DNA from: Coprinopsis marcescibilis
Taxonomy: Eukaryota > Basidiomycota > Agaricomycetes > Agaricales > Psathyrellaceae
Length of the DNA: 64,000 nucleotides
Assembly: GCA_004369085.1 (NCBI GenBank)
Contig: ML210287.1
Location: forward strand, 1-64,000
Direction of reading: 5' to 3'
Under the pieces are notes generated by a model, which had not been told where the DNA came from, did not search any database, and worked only from the letters and a program-made list of their open reading frames with translations. How positions within the stretch are numbered: position 1 is the first letter of the stretch; the number at the start of each line of letters is the position of its first letter. A program made the position numbers and the translations under genes. Positions 48,497-60,331 of the stretch are shown one piece after another.

Positions 48497-49913
48497 TGCA
48501 ATGCTAATGACTGAGCAGCAGAAACACACCAAACACACAACACAACAACAAAAACCCAACCAAATTACCTAGTGTTAAAGTCAAACAGTGTTGTTAAGTT
48601 CGTCGTAGGTTTAGACGAATGATATATATATATTCTAGTGCTCATAGTTGGCTCCTGCAGGTTGTTTTGGGGGTTGCCGAGTGGAACTAAATGTTCGACA
48701 AGGTAACTAACACTTAGTGAAGCGTATAACTTGTTACAGACGGTTTTTGAGGTTTTTATAATGGTTTTATGGGTTTGTTATATGGGTAACACGGTTTTAT
48801 AAAGGCCTGGAAGGGCAAAGACCAATGGTAGCCTTTAGTTAAAGTACAGTCACTAGCACTCTTTGTGTAATAACACTAAAGCTTGCTTAAACACAACTTA
48901 AACACTTGACGATCTTTAAAACACTCAATCGGACACGAAAAGGGGTCTTAAACTCTCAATGGTCACAATAATCACAATAAATCATGATTGTATTGGTTTT
49001 AAACTCTTGACTCTACGTTTTCGTTCTTAGAGACTATCTAAGGTCAGTGGGGACTCAAGTAAAGCTGTCAGCAGTTAGTGTGGATCTAAGTTCGATTCTG
49101 ATGGGAAGGTTGAATATTCCCATTGGGAGTTGAGTCCCATATGGCACCAGTTGAGGGCTTTTTGTCTAATTCTCTGAGTCTAGGTTATAGTATAGATAAG
49201 GTGATTGGCTATCAAGTGTTTTTAGACTCGGTCTAGATGGTGCACAGCAGTGCTCAACGAGAATTATGAGTCTATCTAAGTCTCAACTTCACCATCCGCA
49301 GCCTAGGCACATGTCCAGTTTGTTATCTTATCTCGGCAAATCCTTGCTTTCTTTGTCATCTTTCTGTGGTCCCATGGTAGGGTAACTTGTGCTCGTATTG
49401 TCTTAGCAATGTACATCAATTCTTGTAAGTCCTTTTGACTATACACCCCAAGTGCTTATACTCAGCATTTGCCAAGTTTAACATGTAGGTTTGGGGTTCG
49501 AGTCCTGGCTAGTACATTTCATTTTACAAGAAATACCGTTGTTCGTTCTGAGTATTGAGTTATGTCATGGCACTAGCAGATGTATTATACACGTCCATGT
49601 AATAGTAACTCTTGTGCTAAGTCACTATTATCAATGTTGGTTTTTAATTCAGAGTGCGAAACTTTGACTTGTATGGATGACAATGATTGACAATAGTTCT
49701 CTTACTATATTCCTTCATTCTGGTGGTGTTAGTTGACAACCTCTGTTCTAAGTCTCAACCCTTGGTGCCCATTTGTACTGGGGTAGTGGCATTTGTTTAG
49801 AATATATCTGTTGTAGTCTATACAACAGGTTTCGCATTTTGAGCTAAGTACAACTTGTAAAATATACTTCATGCAATTTTTAGGGGTCACACACATACAG
49901 GGCGCATCCATGT
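48497..49913. repeat. Long repeat, left copy (inverted partner at 58.69-60.33 kb)
   Basis: It begins TGATGCAATGCTAATG and ends CAGGGCGCATC, and is about 80% alike to the reverse complement of 58692-60331 over its length. Landmarks shared by both are GGGTTGCCGAGTGGAA, CTTCCAGGCCTTTATAAA and CTCAACCCTTGGTGCCCATT. No long frame. Ends are weak inverted repeats (TGATGC and GCRCATCA). The element type is unknown. The left copy interrupts hAT-like coding sequence on its right side. Confidence 0.8.
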
Positions 49914-52480
49914 ACACATCACTAATGTATATGTGGGAACATCCTTGACCTTCTCCCAATACTCCCTAAGCTTTGAGAGGCCAGCATCAATGATTGCTGC
50001 ATAATCCATCAGTGTACCTTTCTTTGCCTCCTACACCTTCATCATCCAGTGATAGTTAGGCAATGCCATGTGAAGAGTTGGCATCTTCTCGGCTGAAAGA
50101 CGCTGCTGAAAAGCATGTGGGACCTAAGAATTTACTGTTAGAATCAGTGCAAAAGACACCAGGAGGGACTGATGCCATACCTGAAGAATCTTGCAATATG
50201 TCTGAAGAATAGTCCAATCTGACTCATGAAGACCCCACTTGTTGAGGTTATGGTTTGTCACAATCATTTTTAAAAAAAACTAGTAAATGCATAAATAGAC
50301 TGGTAAATCAGTTATTGGTGTATCAGAAGTTAAATACCTCCTTCAGTTCAATGAACCTTTCAAGCATCAGAAGAGCTGACAACCATCAGGTATCAACGTT
50401 GTGGAGAAGCTGGAGCAGCATGCAACTTTTGGCAACTTGTAAGGCAGCAAACCAATCCCAACGCAATGATGATGCACAAATCTATATATCTATTATCAGC
50501 ACCCACCAATGAGACTATTAATCCCATTCCTATCTGTTGCACCACTGAATGAACATGCACAATAAGATCCTTGTTCTCCATGTTGGGCATGATCTCAAAG
50601 TCATTGCCATCATTGTTACTTACAGCTGCTAAAAGGATGTCTGTGATGGCTGCAAGGACTGCCTTGCATGTGAGATTTGTAACATGCAGGAAGCACCAAA
50701 TATGGCAGTCAGTTTTCAAGAACTCAATGTCCCTCTCAGCTAACATGGCCATCAGATGTGCAAGCATGGTGTCATTGTTTGAGGTGTTGTCGAGTGTAAC
50801 CCAGCCAATCTATAGAGACAATAGAAATGTGTTGGTATCTGGGAGACAAGACTCTTGAGGGAATCAATACTCACCTTTTTGGTAATGCCCAATCAATTGA
50901 GGAGGTTGAAGAGAGGTTCTTCATGTGATGGAGGGTGTGTGACTGGCTTTGGGCATGAGTCAGACCAATCACAGGTAAGTCTTGAGGTTGTAGTTGATCT
51001 TGAAGAGAGAGAAGCTTGGTTCTGCTGGCTGGAACTGATTAGTGGAAGCACAGTGGCTTTGGAGGAGAAAGTATTTGATTGAGATGTAGTGGGTAAGTCC
51101 TGGGATGAGCTAGAGCTGTTCTCGAGGATCGCTCTGGCAAAGTACTTATAGTTTTCTAAACTACTTGGTAAATAGATAAATAAATAAAGATAAAATAGGG
51201 AAATTTGAGCCAAGAAGCTCTAGAATGTTCGTATGAGCAACACAGAACCCTACATATGGGTGTAGATGCAACAAGAAATAAATTGACAAGTCAAATCTTT
51301 GCTGGGTATCATGTATTTTGAGTCTTCAGGGTTGGTTTCCCACGCACTAAGCCAATTCTGGACTTTGCTGGGTGCTTGGAAGCGAGATGAAGTCCAAAGA
51401 TAGTGCCCAATGATCGAAAGAGTGGAGTTGAGGTGTCAGAAATCAGGTCACATAGGCATAATAGGATTCTAAAGGGTGCAGTACCTGTTCATCTGCAATG
51501 ATGAAGTCAGCTAACACATTGACAAAGGCATCATGGCTGAATTGCTGCTGTGGTTGCTGCAACAGAGCCTGCTTGTTGGTACCCTGGCCATTCTTTTCAC
51601 GATAGGCATGCACTGCATCTTGGGCAGCTTTGGCAGTAATAGCAAAACCAAGTTTGTTGCAGCTGGAGACCCACTCTTCAAGATGAGCCTTTATCAGGTG
51701 CTGTTGCAATACAGATACCAAGGTCTTCAAGCCATATGTTGTCAATTTGGACTGAGCTTGGCCAGCTGCAGTACCTTGCCTGAACAGTCACTGATCAGCA
51801 TACACAGACCTCAACCAAGGCAATGCAAAAAGACTCGCTGGCAGAATATACAGGACTTTTGATCACCACTACCTGAACTCACAAAAAATTCCCAGACATT
51901 GCTTGCAGAATAATATCCTTCAGACAACTGACTATGATGGGGACGGGGAGCACAAACAGGGATGAGGACATTGACAAGCTGGACTGTGGGGTCCAGCCCG
52001 GGGACAAGCAGTCACTGGAGGTGGGAGACAAGCTGCCAACAGCACTGGTACATGGAGGGGAGAGAAATAGGTTTTTGTCTGGGTCCTGAACAGGCTCTAC
52101 AGTAGGCTGTGCATTCACAACCACCTCCGCTGGGTCTGCTGCTGGTGGATGAGGAGGCACTGGCTCCTCTGCTACAAAACCTAGCATCATTAACATATCA
52201 GAATGTAAACCATGGCATCAAATACTGGAATACTAACCTGGATTCACACTAAAGGTTGTCTGCAGTGCACCATTTGGGGGTGCAGTGACAGCCTCTACAG
52301 TGGAGCTGGCACCCCTTTTCCATTGCCATGTTGTTTTTTGCATAGTTCCTTGAGGCATGGACTGAGAAGACTTTGGTAATGGTGGAGGAAATAGTTTGTC
52401 ATCCCAAGTTCTTATACCCGCAAAGCTTGCAAACGGCAGGAGGTCCAGTGCAGGGTAACCTACACAAATCAAGAGGGTTG
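49914..52480 (-). pseudogene. hAT-family transposase relic
   Basis: On the minus strand, pieces of one hAT transposase appear in order. The N-terminal part has LVSVLQQHLIKAHLEEW and FVNVLADFIIADEQ (51745-51480). The catalytic region has IGWVTLDNTSNNDTM then CHIWCFLHVTNLTCKAVL (50815-50650), the hallmark of mushroom hAT proteins. Near the end is REYWEKVKDVPTYTLVM (about 49960), just before the left long repeat. Frames change between pieces and stops occur, so it is dead. The upstream frame to about 52480 is Pro/Val-rich and may be its N-terminal extension. No terminal repeats could be assigned. Confidence 0.75.
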
Positions 52481-53109
52481 GAAGGCAATGTGTCCCATTT
52501 GAAGTGTTGACGTAAAAAAAATACAGGCACTAAGCAAGATATAGCCACAAGCAGGTTGCAATGATGCAAAACAAGAAATGGTACTTCCCAATAGTGCCAT
52601 GTGACCCTTGCCTCCATGCTCAGCAAACAGCATATGTGCAGCAATCCATTGCAGTACAGTCTATCAAATCGAGTGAGCTGTCATGGAGCATTAAGTTAGG
52701 CAAAACAAGAGACATAAATTGGATGGAAATATGCACAACAAGCCTTGTGGGAATATAATAGCAGGCATGCCAGTCAAGTTTTGTATGTTGAGACCTATTG
52801 CAAAGAACTGGGGCACAATGTTGGGTGCTGTAATAGTAAATAGTGAAAATCATGGCAAAAGGGATTTGGATGCCATTGAGAGGGTGCAGCACTAAGAGGG
52901 ACAGACCCAGTCAACATTTTGTTGGGTGTATCTGTCCCTGCCCAATCCAGGCACAGAAAAGTGGCTTGAGTCGGCTCAAGCTGACTAACTGTATAGCTGC
53001 TTGGCAAGTCAAGTCACATGAGTTGGCATGTCATGACTCAGCTCAGCTCAGCTCAATTATGCACTCAGTTCAGCTACTCAGCAACTTTGAGTCGAGTTGT
53101 GGTAACACT
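52481..53109. other. Anonymous AT-rich sequence between relics
   Basis: No recognisable coding. A run of short AGCTC/GACTCA repeats at about 53025-53060 (CAGCTCAGCTCAGCTCAATT) is low-complexity. Confidence 0.5.
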
Positions 53110-53490
53110 AGGCTAGAAGCAAAGAACCTCAACCAGTGATACCTATCCAACAATATCTGACCAAGAAGAGAAGGTCCTTTCAAGATCACAGAAGTCATTG
53201 GACCAGTCTCTTATTAGCTTAAACTCCCAACTCAATGGAAGATACATGATGTCTTCCAGACAATCTGGTTATCACCCTATAAAGAAACCAAACTCCATGG
53301 ACTGAATCACATGACACCTCCACCTGACCTTATCAACAACAAAGAAGAATACGAAGTGGAATTTATTCTTAACCATAAAAGGCAAGGAAGAGGATTTCTT
53401 TATATCATCCAATGGAAAGAACACCTGACCAATGCTACTCAAATCCTAGAGGAATACAAACACCAATGCAACATTCCTTCTACCCTTTAA
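53110..53490 (+). pseudogene. Ty3/gypsy Pol C-terminus with chromodomain (relic)
   Basis: Broken frames read RREGPFKITEVIGPV, LKLPTQWKIHDVF, PYKETKLHG, then PPPDLINNKEEYEVEFILNH followed by GRGFLYIIQWKEHLTNATQI. These are the ordered landmarks of the integrase C-terminal end and chromodomain of fungal chromoviruses. Stops split the upstream half. Nothing of reverse transcriptase or integrase core adjoins it on the left. It precedes an LTR-like segment by about 1.2 kb, on the side expected for a 3' LTR. Confidence 0.8.
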
Positions 53491-53688
53491 AAGAGAGAAA
53501 TAACCCCTCCAAAACCCCAATATATTCCATCAAATCAATTAAAAACCCTCTCCACCAACCACCACAACAAGGACGTCCTTCACTGAACACTACAACCCTG
53601 AGATGACTACTTAGGAGCTCAACCTCAATCTCTCAAGACCTTCTCAACAATTGCACCATCTCCAATCATCCCCTCTACACCAACACCA

Positions 53689-54191
53689 ATGAACAATGGG
53701 AACACCCTCCTAAACAATGAGACTCAAGATTTGGATACATCAAAAACTTTGAAGGATGTCCCGACTTTGATGGAACCTTTTGAACAGCCAGAAAGGATGA
53801 AGAGAAACAAATCACCAACCTCTACTACCAAAGTATTTCCCCCCAACAACTCCTGTCAATTCCCTATGATTGTTTCAATCCTATGTTTGTTGACAAATAT
53901 GATGATGATTGTCTTACCAATCATGCCTTTCAATGGGACATACAACAAAGAGAAAACACCTACACCATGATTCACAAGGCACAGGAACATCTACACACCA
54001 TGGAAGACCTTCACAAAGCGACAATGGAGATGGGCTCAATGCTCAAAGAACATTTCCTCAAACTCCTCAAGAAGCAAGACCTGGCCTTTCATCAACAAAA
54101 GAAAGAATGGGATAGCATCCACTGCATCAATGGTAAATTTGTAAAGTGTGATAAAACCGATACCTCTACAGTCATTGATCAGCTTATGTAA
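53689..54191 (+). pseudogene. Hypothetical retroelement-associated frame
   Basis: Two overlapping frames (53689-53970 and 53883-54191). The second has HKAQEHLHTMEDLHKATMEM and a Lys/Gln-rich helical run likely to form a coiled coil. It lies between a gypsy chromodomain and a MITE. It could be a gag-like or accessory frame, but I do not recognise it. Confidence 0.35.
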
Positions 54192-54261
54192 CAGGAAATT
54201 GTTCTCTTTGAGATTTCAGTGGATATTTGCCCTTCCTATAGGTGTTACAACACAGGACGTA

Positions 54262-54615
54262 CAGTGGCCAACAAAAACTGTTTGCATATTTTGCACTTTT
54301 GAGATAAATGCTTTACAGCATGGGAAGGAAATTATGTAAAATATCAGAAATAATATATGTACTAGATAAGCCTTTGATCTAATGCTGTGCATGCAAAAAA
54401 ACTTGTGCAACAAAACTGTTCGCATGACTTGCAAGTTTGTGCTATGGGACTCAACTGCTAAATATGGGTGTGGGAACTTGAAATTGTGCACAGCATTAGA
54501 TCGAAGGCTTATCTAGTACATATATTATTTCTGGTATTTTACATAATTTCCTTCCCATGTTGTAAAGCATTTATCTCAAAAGTGCAAAACATGCAAATGG
54601 TTTTGTTGGCCACTG
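54262..54615. mobile_element. Tc1/mariner-type MITE with ~150-bp terminal inverted repeats
   Basis: Both ends start CAGTGGCCAACAAAA (outer) and pair over about 150 bp, continuing through TTTTGCACTTTTGAGATAAA and CTAGATAAGCCTT. TA flanks both sides (54260-54261, 54616-54617). The 354-bp element is almost wholly palindromic with a short central spacer. It is non-coding; the 54216-54491 minus frame runs through it by chance. Confidence 0.93.
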
Positions 54616-54639
54616 TATGGTACATCCTAGTTGTTCTTT

Positions 54640-55080
54640 GATAGAGTTGGGAGTAGAGTCAAGACAAGCTAACATCAAGATGATCGAGCTTTCAAGTGGT
54701 GACAACAGTCAATGAGAAGACTAATCAAAGTCTTATTTGCAAGGCTATCAAGTGACAGTAGAGAAATGATCAAAGCTACAGTACAACTACCAAAAAGGTA
54801 AGTTTAAATATCCTTTCCTTATCTCTTATTGATGCAATTGATAAGTTCCATCTGTTTATCATACTATAAATAAAAACTCTTATCTGCTATCAATCTCTTA
54901 TCATCCTCATGTTTGTGATCAGTCTTAAAAATACTCCATGACTTGACTTGGAGTCTTTACCAAATAATCAAACAATCCTACTCTCTGAAAATACTCCATT
55001 TGTGCCTCATGATATTCATCTTCAGTTGCAATGCATTCGCCTTGATGTTCCACCATCAGAGATGGTGTAAAAATTGGGTT
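54640..55080 (+). repeat. LTR-like fragment
   Basis: About 54760-54890 reads AAAGCTACAGTACAACTACC, then a GTAAGTTTAAATAT block, then GCAATTGATAAG, then CATACTATAAATA (a TATA-box-like core). The same order occurs reversed at about 62180-62040. Placement downstream of the chromodomain fits a 3' LTR remnant, but no precise LTR ends or target duplication are seen. Confidence 0.5.
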
Positions 55081-57414
55081 TTCAACTTGTAATCAATAGT
55101 GGTGCCCTTGCAGGTGTATATAATGCAGGTATCTATAAATACTTTGAGGGGAATATATGAATGCCAGTGGTTTTCACCCCAAGACCCAAAAATTGGCTGC
55201 CATCACCAAATGTTACAGTTCTTGGAAATTGCTGCAGCCACCCAAACTCAATCATCATTGTCATCACTCACACCCTCAGAATCATTTTCAACATTGCTAA
55301 ACCCCTCTCCATTGTCTGAATTGTCTGTCCCATCCCTTCTAGCCTTGGCAGCAGCTACGAATGACTTGAGAGTTGGCTTGGGAGCCTTTTTATTGATGTT
55401 AGCTTGAGTTTTTCACAGCGAAAAGCGTGTTTTCTTGGCTTTTGCACCATCTCTCTTCTTCTCCCAAGCTGTGACCTTTTGCTTGTGCTCTTCTTTGGCT
55501 GCATCAATTTCTTCATTCATCTCCTCCCATGCCTTGACTGCTTCTATCCAAGCTTGCTTTGCCTGGGTTTTCATATCAGCCTCCGCTTCCTTCTCCTTCT
55601 GCGCCTCTGCTGATTTCCAAACCTGGTCAACAAATGTGTCTCCAGTGAGCATGTGTGGTAGTCCATCACCCAGGATTCTTCCTGCTCCTGGATTTGGTTT
55701 CTTTGTGGCCTCCTTCAGTGCCAATTGTTTCCAAAGCTTGCCACAGTACACTTCGTTCAAAATCTGTCCAGCTTGGAGGGCAGCAACCCTGTCTGTGAGT
55801 GCATGGTGCTTTTTGCCCAATCTTGCAGTGCTGCTAAGAGGAGTGCTTCATTCTCACCGGTTGGGGTGATTTTTAGTGTGTTGGCAACAAATTTGGATGG
55901 TTCAGGAATGTTTTGTTTGGGGATTGCAATGAATGGTGAGTTGGAATATACTGTGTTGGAGAACTCTGAATGGCTAGGGCAATGGCCTGGCATTGCCAAA
56001 ATAATTTCAATATCCAAAAGCCTGTTGCTGCTGGAGGCAACATGACCGATCCACTGGAATGGTGGCAGTGTGTTGAGATGACTCATGAATTTGTTTTCTC
56101 AGGGTCATGACACTCCTGCCATCCCACAAAGGCCAACACCCGCTCCACAGTGTGACCTTTGTGGGTGCTTCTTTGGCAAGGGAGGGGCCATTTCCACTCA
56201 CCATCAAGCATGTCAGCTCCAGCAGAAGATTTGCCTAGAAAGGTTGAAGAGAAAGGAAACAGAAGCCAGTGAACCTGTTCCCCTACTGTTTTATACCCAC
56301 TCTAACTTCTTGGGAATGCAGATTCCATAAAGTTAAAAGCAAGCAAAGGCTTGGACACACAGCAACATCAACCCAATGGATTCAGTGCTGTCTCCAATGC
56401 TCTGGCAACAGCACAGGCTTCCGTTCTGGTGAATCTGCCTTATACTTTGGCAGACCCAGGCTTGCCTGCCGTTGCTGTTGATCACAACAGACTCCAATGC
56501 ATGGACATGATCTCTGACATGGGTCATCATTGAAAAGCCAGCTAAGCCATGTTTTAGCTAGTTTCTTTGCAGCTTCATCAAAAATCTCCTTTTGCCCTGC
56601 TACCTGAGCATTGGAGGCTGAGGGTAGCTATCTCTCACTCTCTTCACCATCCTCCTGGATTGTGCCCAATGGCTTGTCATCTTACATTACAAGATTCTGC
56701 AGCATCTCCACAACTGTCTTCAGTGGGGTTGGTGGAGGGATGCGGAGGTTGGCTGTTGCTGCAGTGGTTTGGCTGGGGGCAGGCATAGCTGGGGTGATCA
56801 TGGATGGGTTGAAGGGGTGTGTGCCGGTTTTTCAGAAGGCCTGGCATATATTGTTGGGTATGAGGGCGCTGATGTGTCCTTTGCCATATATTTCAAGAAA
56901 GTTTGTCTTCATAATTTCCTGTCCTGTAGTCCAACTCAATTCATCAGGTTCAGCACTGAGTCAATGCTTGGGGACTGCAAAAATCACAACATCCAAGCCT
57001 TGGTATATGTGGGTCGTGTGAGATGAATAGCATATTACAATGATGTTGTGTTCATGTGGGTAAGTGAGGAAGCCCAGGCTGTAGTGAGAGGTGTGGCCAT
57101 CAACAAGTAGAAGCCAGTACTTGTCCCCTGCCTTTTCAGTAGTTTGTGCATCAAAGATTTTAAGCCAGTCAATGCCAATTTGATTATCTGTCCAGCCCTT
57201 CTTTGAGTATACAATGCTGTTAGAAATGAATAGGAGGTCAATTTAACAATAGTATCATGGAAAGAATCACGCATTATGCTTCAGCTACACTTATCACTGA
57301 CCCACGGCTCTACATACCATGTACATACAGTCTACATGAAGTCTACATGAAGTCTACATGTAGTATATACACTACGTGTAAAGTATACATAAAGTATACA
57401 TAAAGTGTATGTAT

Positions 57415-57424
57415 NNNNNNNNNN
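57415..57424. other. Assembly gap (10 N)
   Basis: Ten unknown bases. The 95 bp on the left (57320-57414) and the 95 bp on the right (57425-57519) are identical by eye apart from the edge bases. Either the gap lies between units of a long tandem array or the assembler duplicated one array unit across the join. Confidence 0.95.
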
Positions 57425-57772
57425 TGTACATACAGTCTACATGAAGTCTACATGAAGTCTACATGTAGTATATACACTACGTGTAAAGTATACATAAAGT
57501 ATACATAAAGTGTATGTATTGTGTACATACTGTGTACATACACTTTATATAATCTCTATGTACACTCTACATAAACTCTATATACACTACATGTAAGCTC
57601 TACATACACTACACATAAAGTCTCTATATATACCTTTTGTATCAGACTTGTGTATACAAAATACTTAGTCACTGTAGCTTTATATATTGGTTTCCATTTG
57701 ACAATTTTAATGTCTTATATAAATAACTAATGTACAACTTAAAAATGACTTCTTTTCCCTTTAATCTTAACT

Positions 57773-58135
57773 TCAATCTTCATCATCTGTACTACTCTCC
57801 TCAGCTTCATCAACCTCATCCTCCCGACTAGCCTCCATGTTACCTACACCATTGCCTTGCTTGGATAGTATTATCTTGGTATGATAGTATAGCATAACAT
57901 GGATCAGCCACTTGAAGTTGCATGCTGTCATCCGTTTCAGAATTGCAGAGAATCCAACAAGCCAGGCATTAAGCTGCTTGCAAACTTGGGTGTTAAAAGC
58001 ATGCTTGAAGTATGGTTGGCCTTGAGCATCCAGGGCAACAATAACAAGGTTGGGCTGAGAACCATCATTAGGAGCAGGATTGCAGAATTTCTGGCACAAC
58101 TCGTCTAGTTTATATACACAGGTCATGGAGTACAT
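57773..58135 (-). pseudogene. C-terminal fragment of KDZ-type transposase
   Basis: A 120-codon frame. It holds LDELCQKFCNPAP, VIVALDAQGQPYFKHAFNTQ, CKQLNAWLVGFSAILKRMT and a His/Tyr-rich MLYYHTKIIL, and ends in an acidic Glu/Asp tail. This matches, from memory of the family, the end of Kyakuja-Dileera-Zisupton transposases with Cys clusters common in agarics. The catalytic part is absent. The frame lies wholly between the TGCTTCAG duplications, so the surrounding element probably derives from a KDZ transposon. Confidence 0.6.
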
Positions 58136-58691
58136 GTATACAGGTCATATAGTATATATATACAGGTCATACAGTCTACATACACGGGCCATCCAGTCTA
58201 TGTAGAGGACACATACACTTTTCATAATGTGTACATAATGTACACATGTTGTGTACATGTTGTATACATATGGTGTACATGTAGTGCACGTACTGTCTAT
58301 ATAGAGCTGTGGGTCAGTGTAAAGTACTCTGCTTCAGATGGATTATTCTGGGCCCATTTGACCTGATAACCCTTCCCCTTGAAGATGAAATCTGGAGGAA
58401 GAGATGTGCAATCTGCACAGATAGGGACAAGTACAGTCATATATTCTTGTGATTGCCTGTGTGCTACTGATACTGAGGCCCAGGTTCATGTCTTCCAATC
58501 ACTTGCTCACGTTCCACTACATAAGGCTAGCATCCAACTTCATCAACAGCATACAAGTTGTGGGGCTTTATGTGGAAATCAGAGATTGTGCTACCGCAAA
58601 GATCCCACCATGCTTTAACATTATTCTTGTTTGCTGCCTTAGACTTTTTTGACTCCTGTGGTGTTGACCATACAGTGCGCAACCAGTGATG

Positions 58692-60331
58692 TGCCCTGCA
58701 CGTGTAGAGACCCCTAAAAATTGCATAGATTAGGTTCCACAAGTTGTACTTCACTCAAAATGCAAAACCTGTTGTACAAACCATGATGGGTATATTCTAA
58801 ATGAATAATGCTACCTCAGTACAAATGGGCACCAAGGGTTGAGACTTAGAATGGAGGTCATCAACTAACACCACCAGGATGGAGGATTATAGTAAGAGAA
58901 TTATTGTTGATCATTGTCATCCATACAAATCGAAGTTATGCACTCTGAATTAAACCAACATTGATAATAGTGACTTAGCACAAGAGTTACTATTACGTGG
59001 ACATGTATAATATATCCACTAGTGCTATGATATAACTCAATACTCAAAATGAACAACAGTTTTCCTTGTAAAATGAAACGTACTAGTCAGGGCTCAGACA
59101 CTAGACCTGCATGCTAACTTGGCAAATACCAAGCATAAGCACCCAGAGTGTATAGTCAAAAGGACTTACAAGAATTGACGCCCATTGCTAAGACAATATG
59201 AGCACAAGTTACCCTACCACAGGACTACAGAAAGAAGATAAAGAAAGCAAGGATTTTCCAAGATAAGATAACAAGATAGACATGTGCTTAAGCTGCAGAT
59301 GACAAAGTCAAGATGAAGATCGACTCATAATTCTTGTTGAGCACAGTCATGTGCCATCTAGACCAAGTCTAAACACTCAATATCCGATCACCGAGTCTAT
59401 ACAACAATCTAGACTTAGGGATTAGATAAAAAGCCATCAACTGGTGCCATACAGGACTTAACTCCCAACAGGAATATTCAACTTTCCCATCAGTATCAAA
59501 CTTATACCCACACACACCATTTCAACTTGGCACCCAAACTCATGATACATTTCCCCTTTTGTCTGATCTCTTTTCTCTTTTCTTTTGTTTAGACTCATAG
59601 CTCGTTTTATATTATAAAAATTGTTGTATTTATTTGATTGTAGACCATTGTTTAGCCAAACACCATTCATGTATAAAATCTAGGTAGAGTTGGTTCAATA
59701 TATGCTAGACATCTCCTGGTTCACTGCTGTGACCTTGAGTTAACCACTGGCAGCGTTACTTGAGTCCCCACTGACCTTAGATAGTCTCTAAGAACAAAGA
59801 AATGTAGAGTCAAGAGTTAAAACAATACAATTGTGATTTTATTGTGATTGTCATGGCCTTTTGAGAGTTTAAGACAACTACCAAGTCCAATTGTGTGTTT
59901 TAAAGATCATTGAATGTTTTGGAGTCTTTGAAGCAAACTTTAGTGTTATTACACAAAGAGTGCTAGTGACTGTACTTTAGCTAAAGGCTACCATTGGTCT
60001 TTGCCCTTCCAGGCCTTTATAAACCATGTTACCCCTATAAAAAACCTATAAAACCATAAAAAGATACCCAAGAACCATTTATAAACAGTCATACACTTCA
60101 CTAAGCGCTAGTTACTTCATCAAACATTTATTTCCACTCGGCAACCCCCAAAACAACCCACAGAAGCCAACTACAAGCACTAGAACCTATATATCATTCG
60201 TCTGAACCTATGATGAACTTAACTACACTGTTTGTTTTTGACATTAGGTGATTTGGTTAAGTTTTTGTTGTTGTGTTGTGTGTTTGGTGTGTTTCTGCTG
60301 CTCTGCCATTAGCATTGCATCACTGGTCACC
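58692..60331. repeat. Long repeat, right copy, inserted in pogo gene
   Basis: Reverse complement of 48497-49913 with an extra segment of about 230 bp near 59510-59740. It splits the pogo transposase exactly between KKHGD and LRTVW. In the minus direction the left edge reads CAGTGATGC and the right edge GCACATCACTG, giving short inverted ends. I cannot define a target duplication. It is non-coding. Confidence 0.8.

Larger units (their letters stand above)
57285..58329. mobile_element. KDZ/hAT-like element inserted in pogo gene, 8-bp target duplication
   Basis: Flanked by a perfect direct 8-bp duplication TGCTTCAG (57277-57284 and 58330-58337). Subterminal inverted repeats read CACTGACCCACRGCTCTA on both sides, with a more diverged outermost 10 bp. 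Removing the element and one duplication rejoins the pogo frame at NNPSEA. Inside are arrays of GTACATACAGTCTACATG-like short repeats at both ends, a 10-N gap, and a minus-strand KDZ-like C-terminal frame. At about 1 kb it is an internally deleted, non-autonomous derivative. Confidence 0.88.

Noticed and set aside
49425..49520. tRNA or SINE B-box-like sequence GGGGTTCGAGTCCTGG in the left long repeat
   Set aside because: No acceptor stem pairs with the 3' side and no A box sits at the right distance; the right copy of the repeat has lost the motif.
57300..58300. Periodic short repeats that superficially suggest a CRISPR array
   Set aside because: Units are overlapping low-complexity GTACATAC/GTCTACATG motifs without unique spacers, in a fungal transposon.
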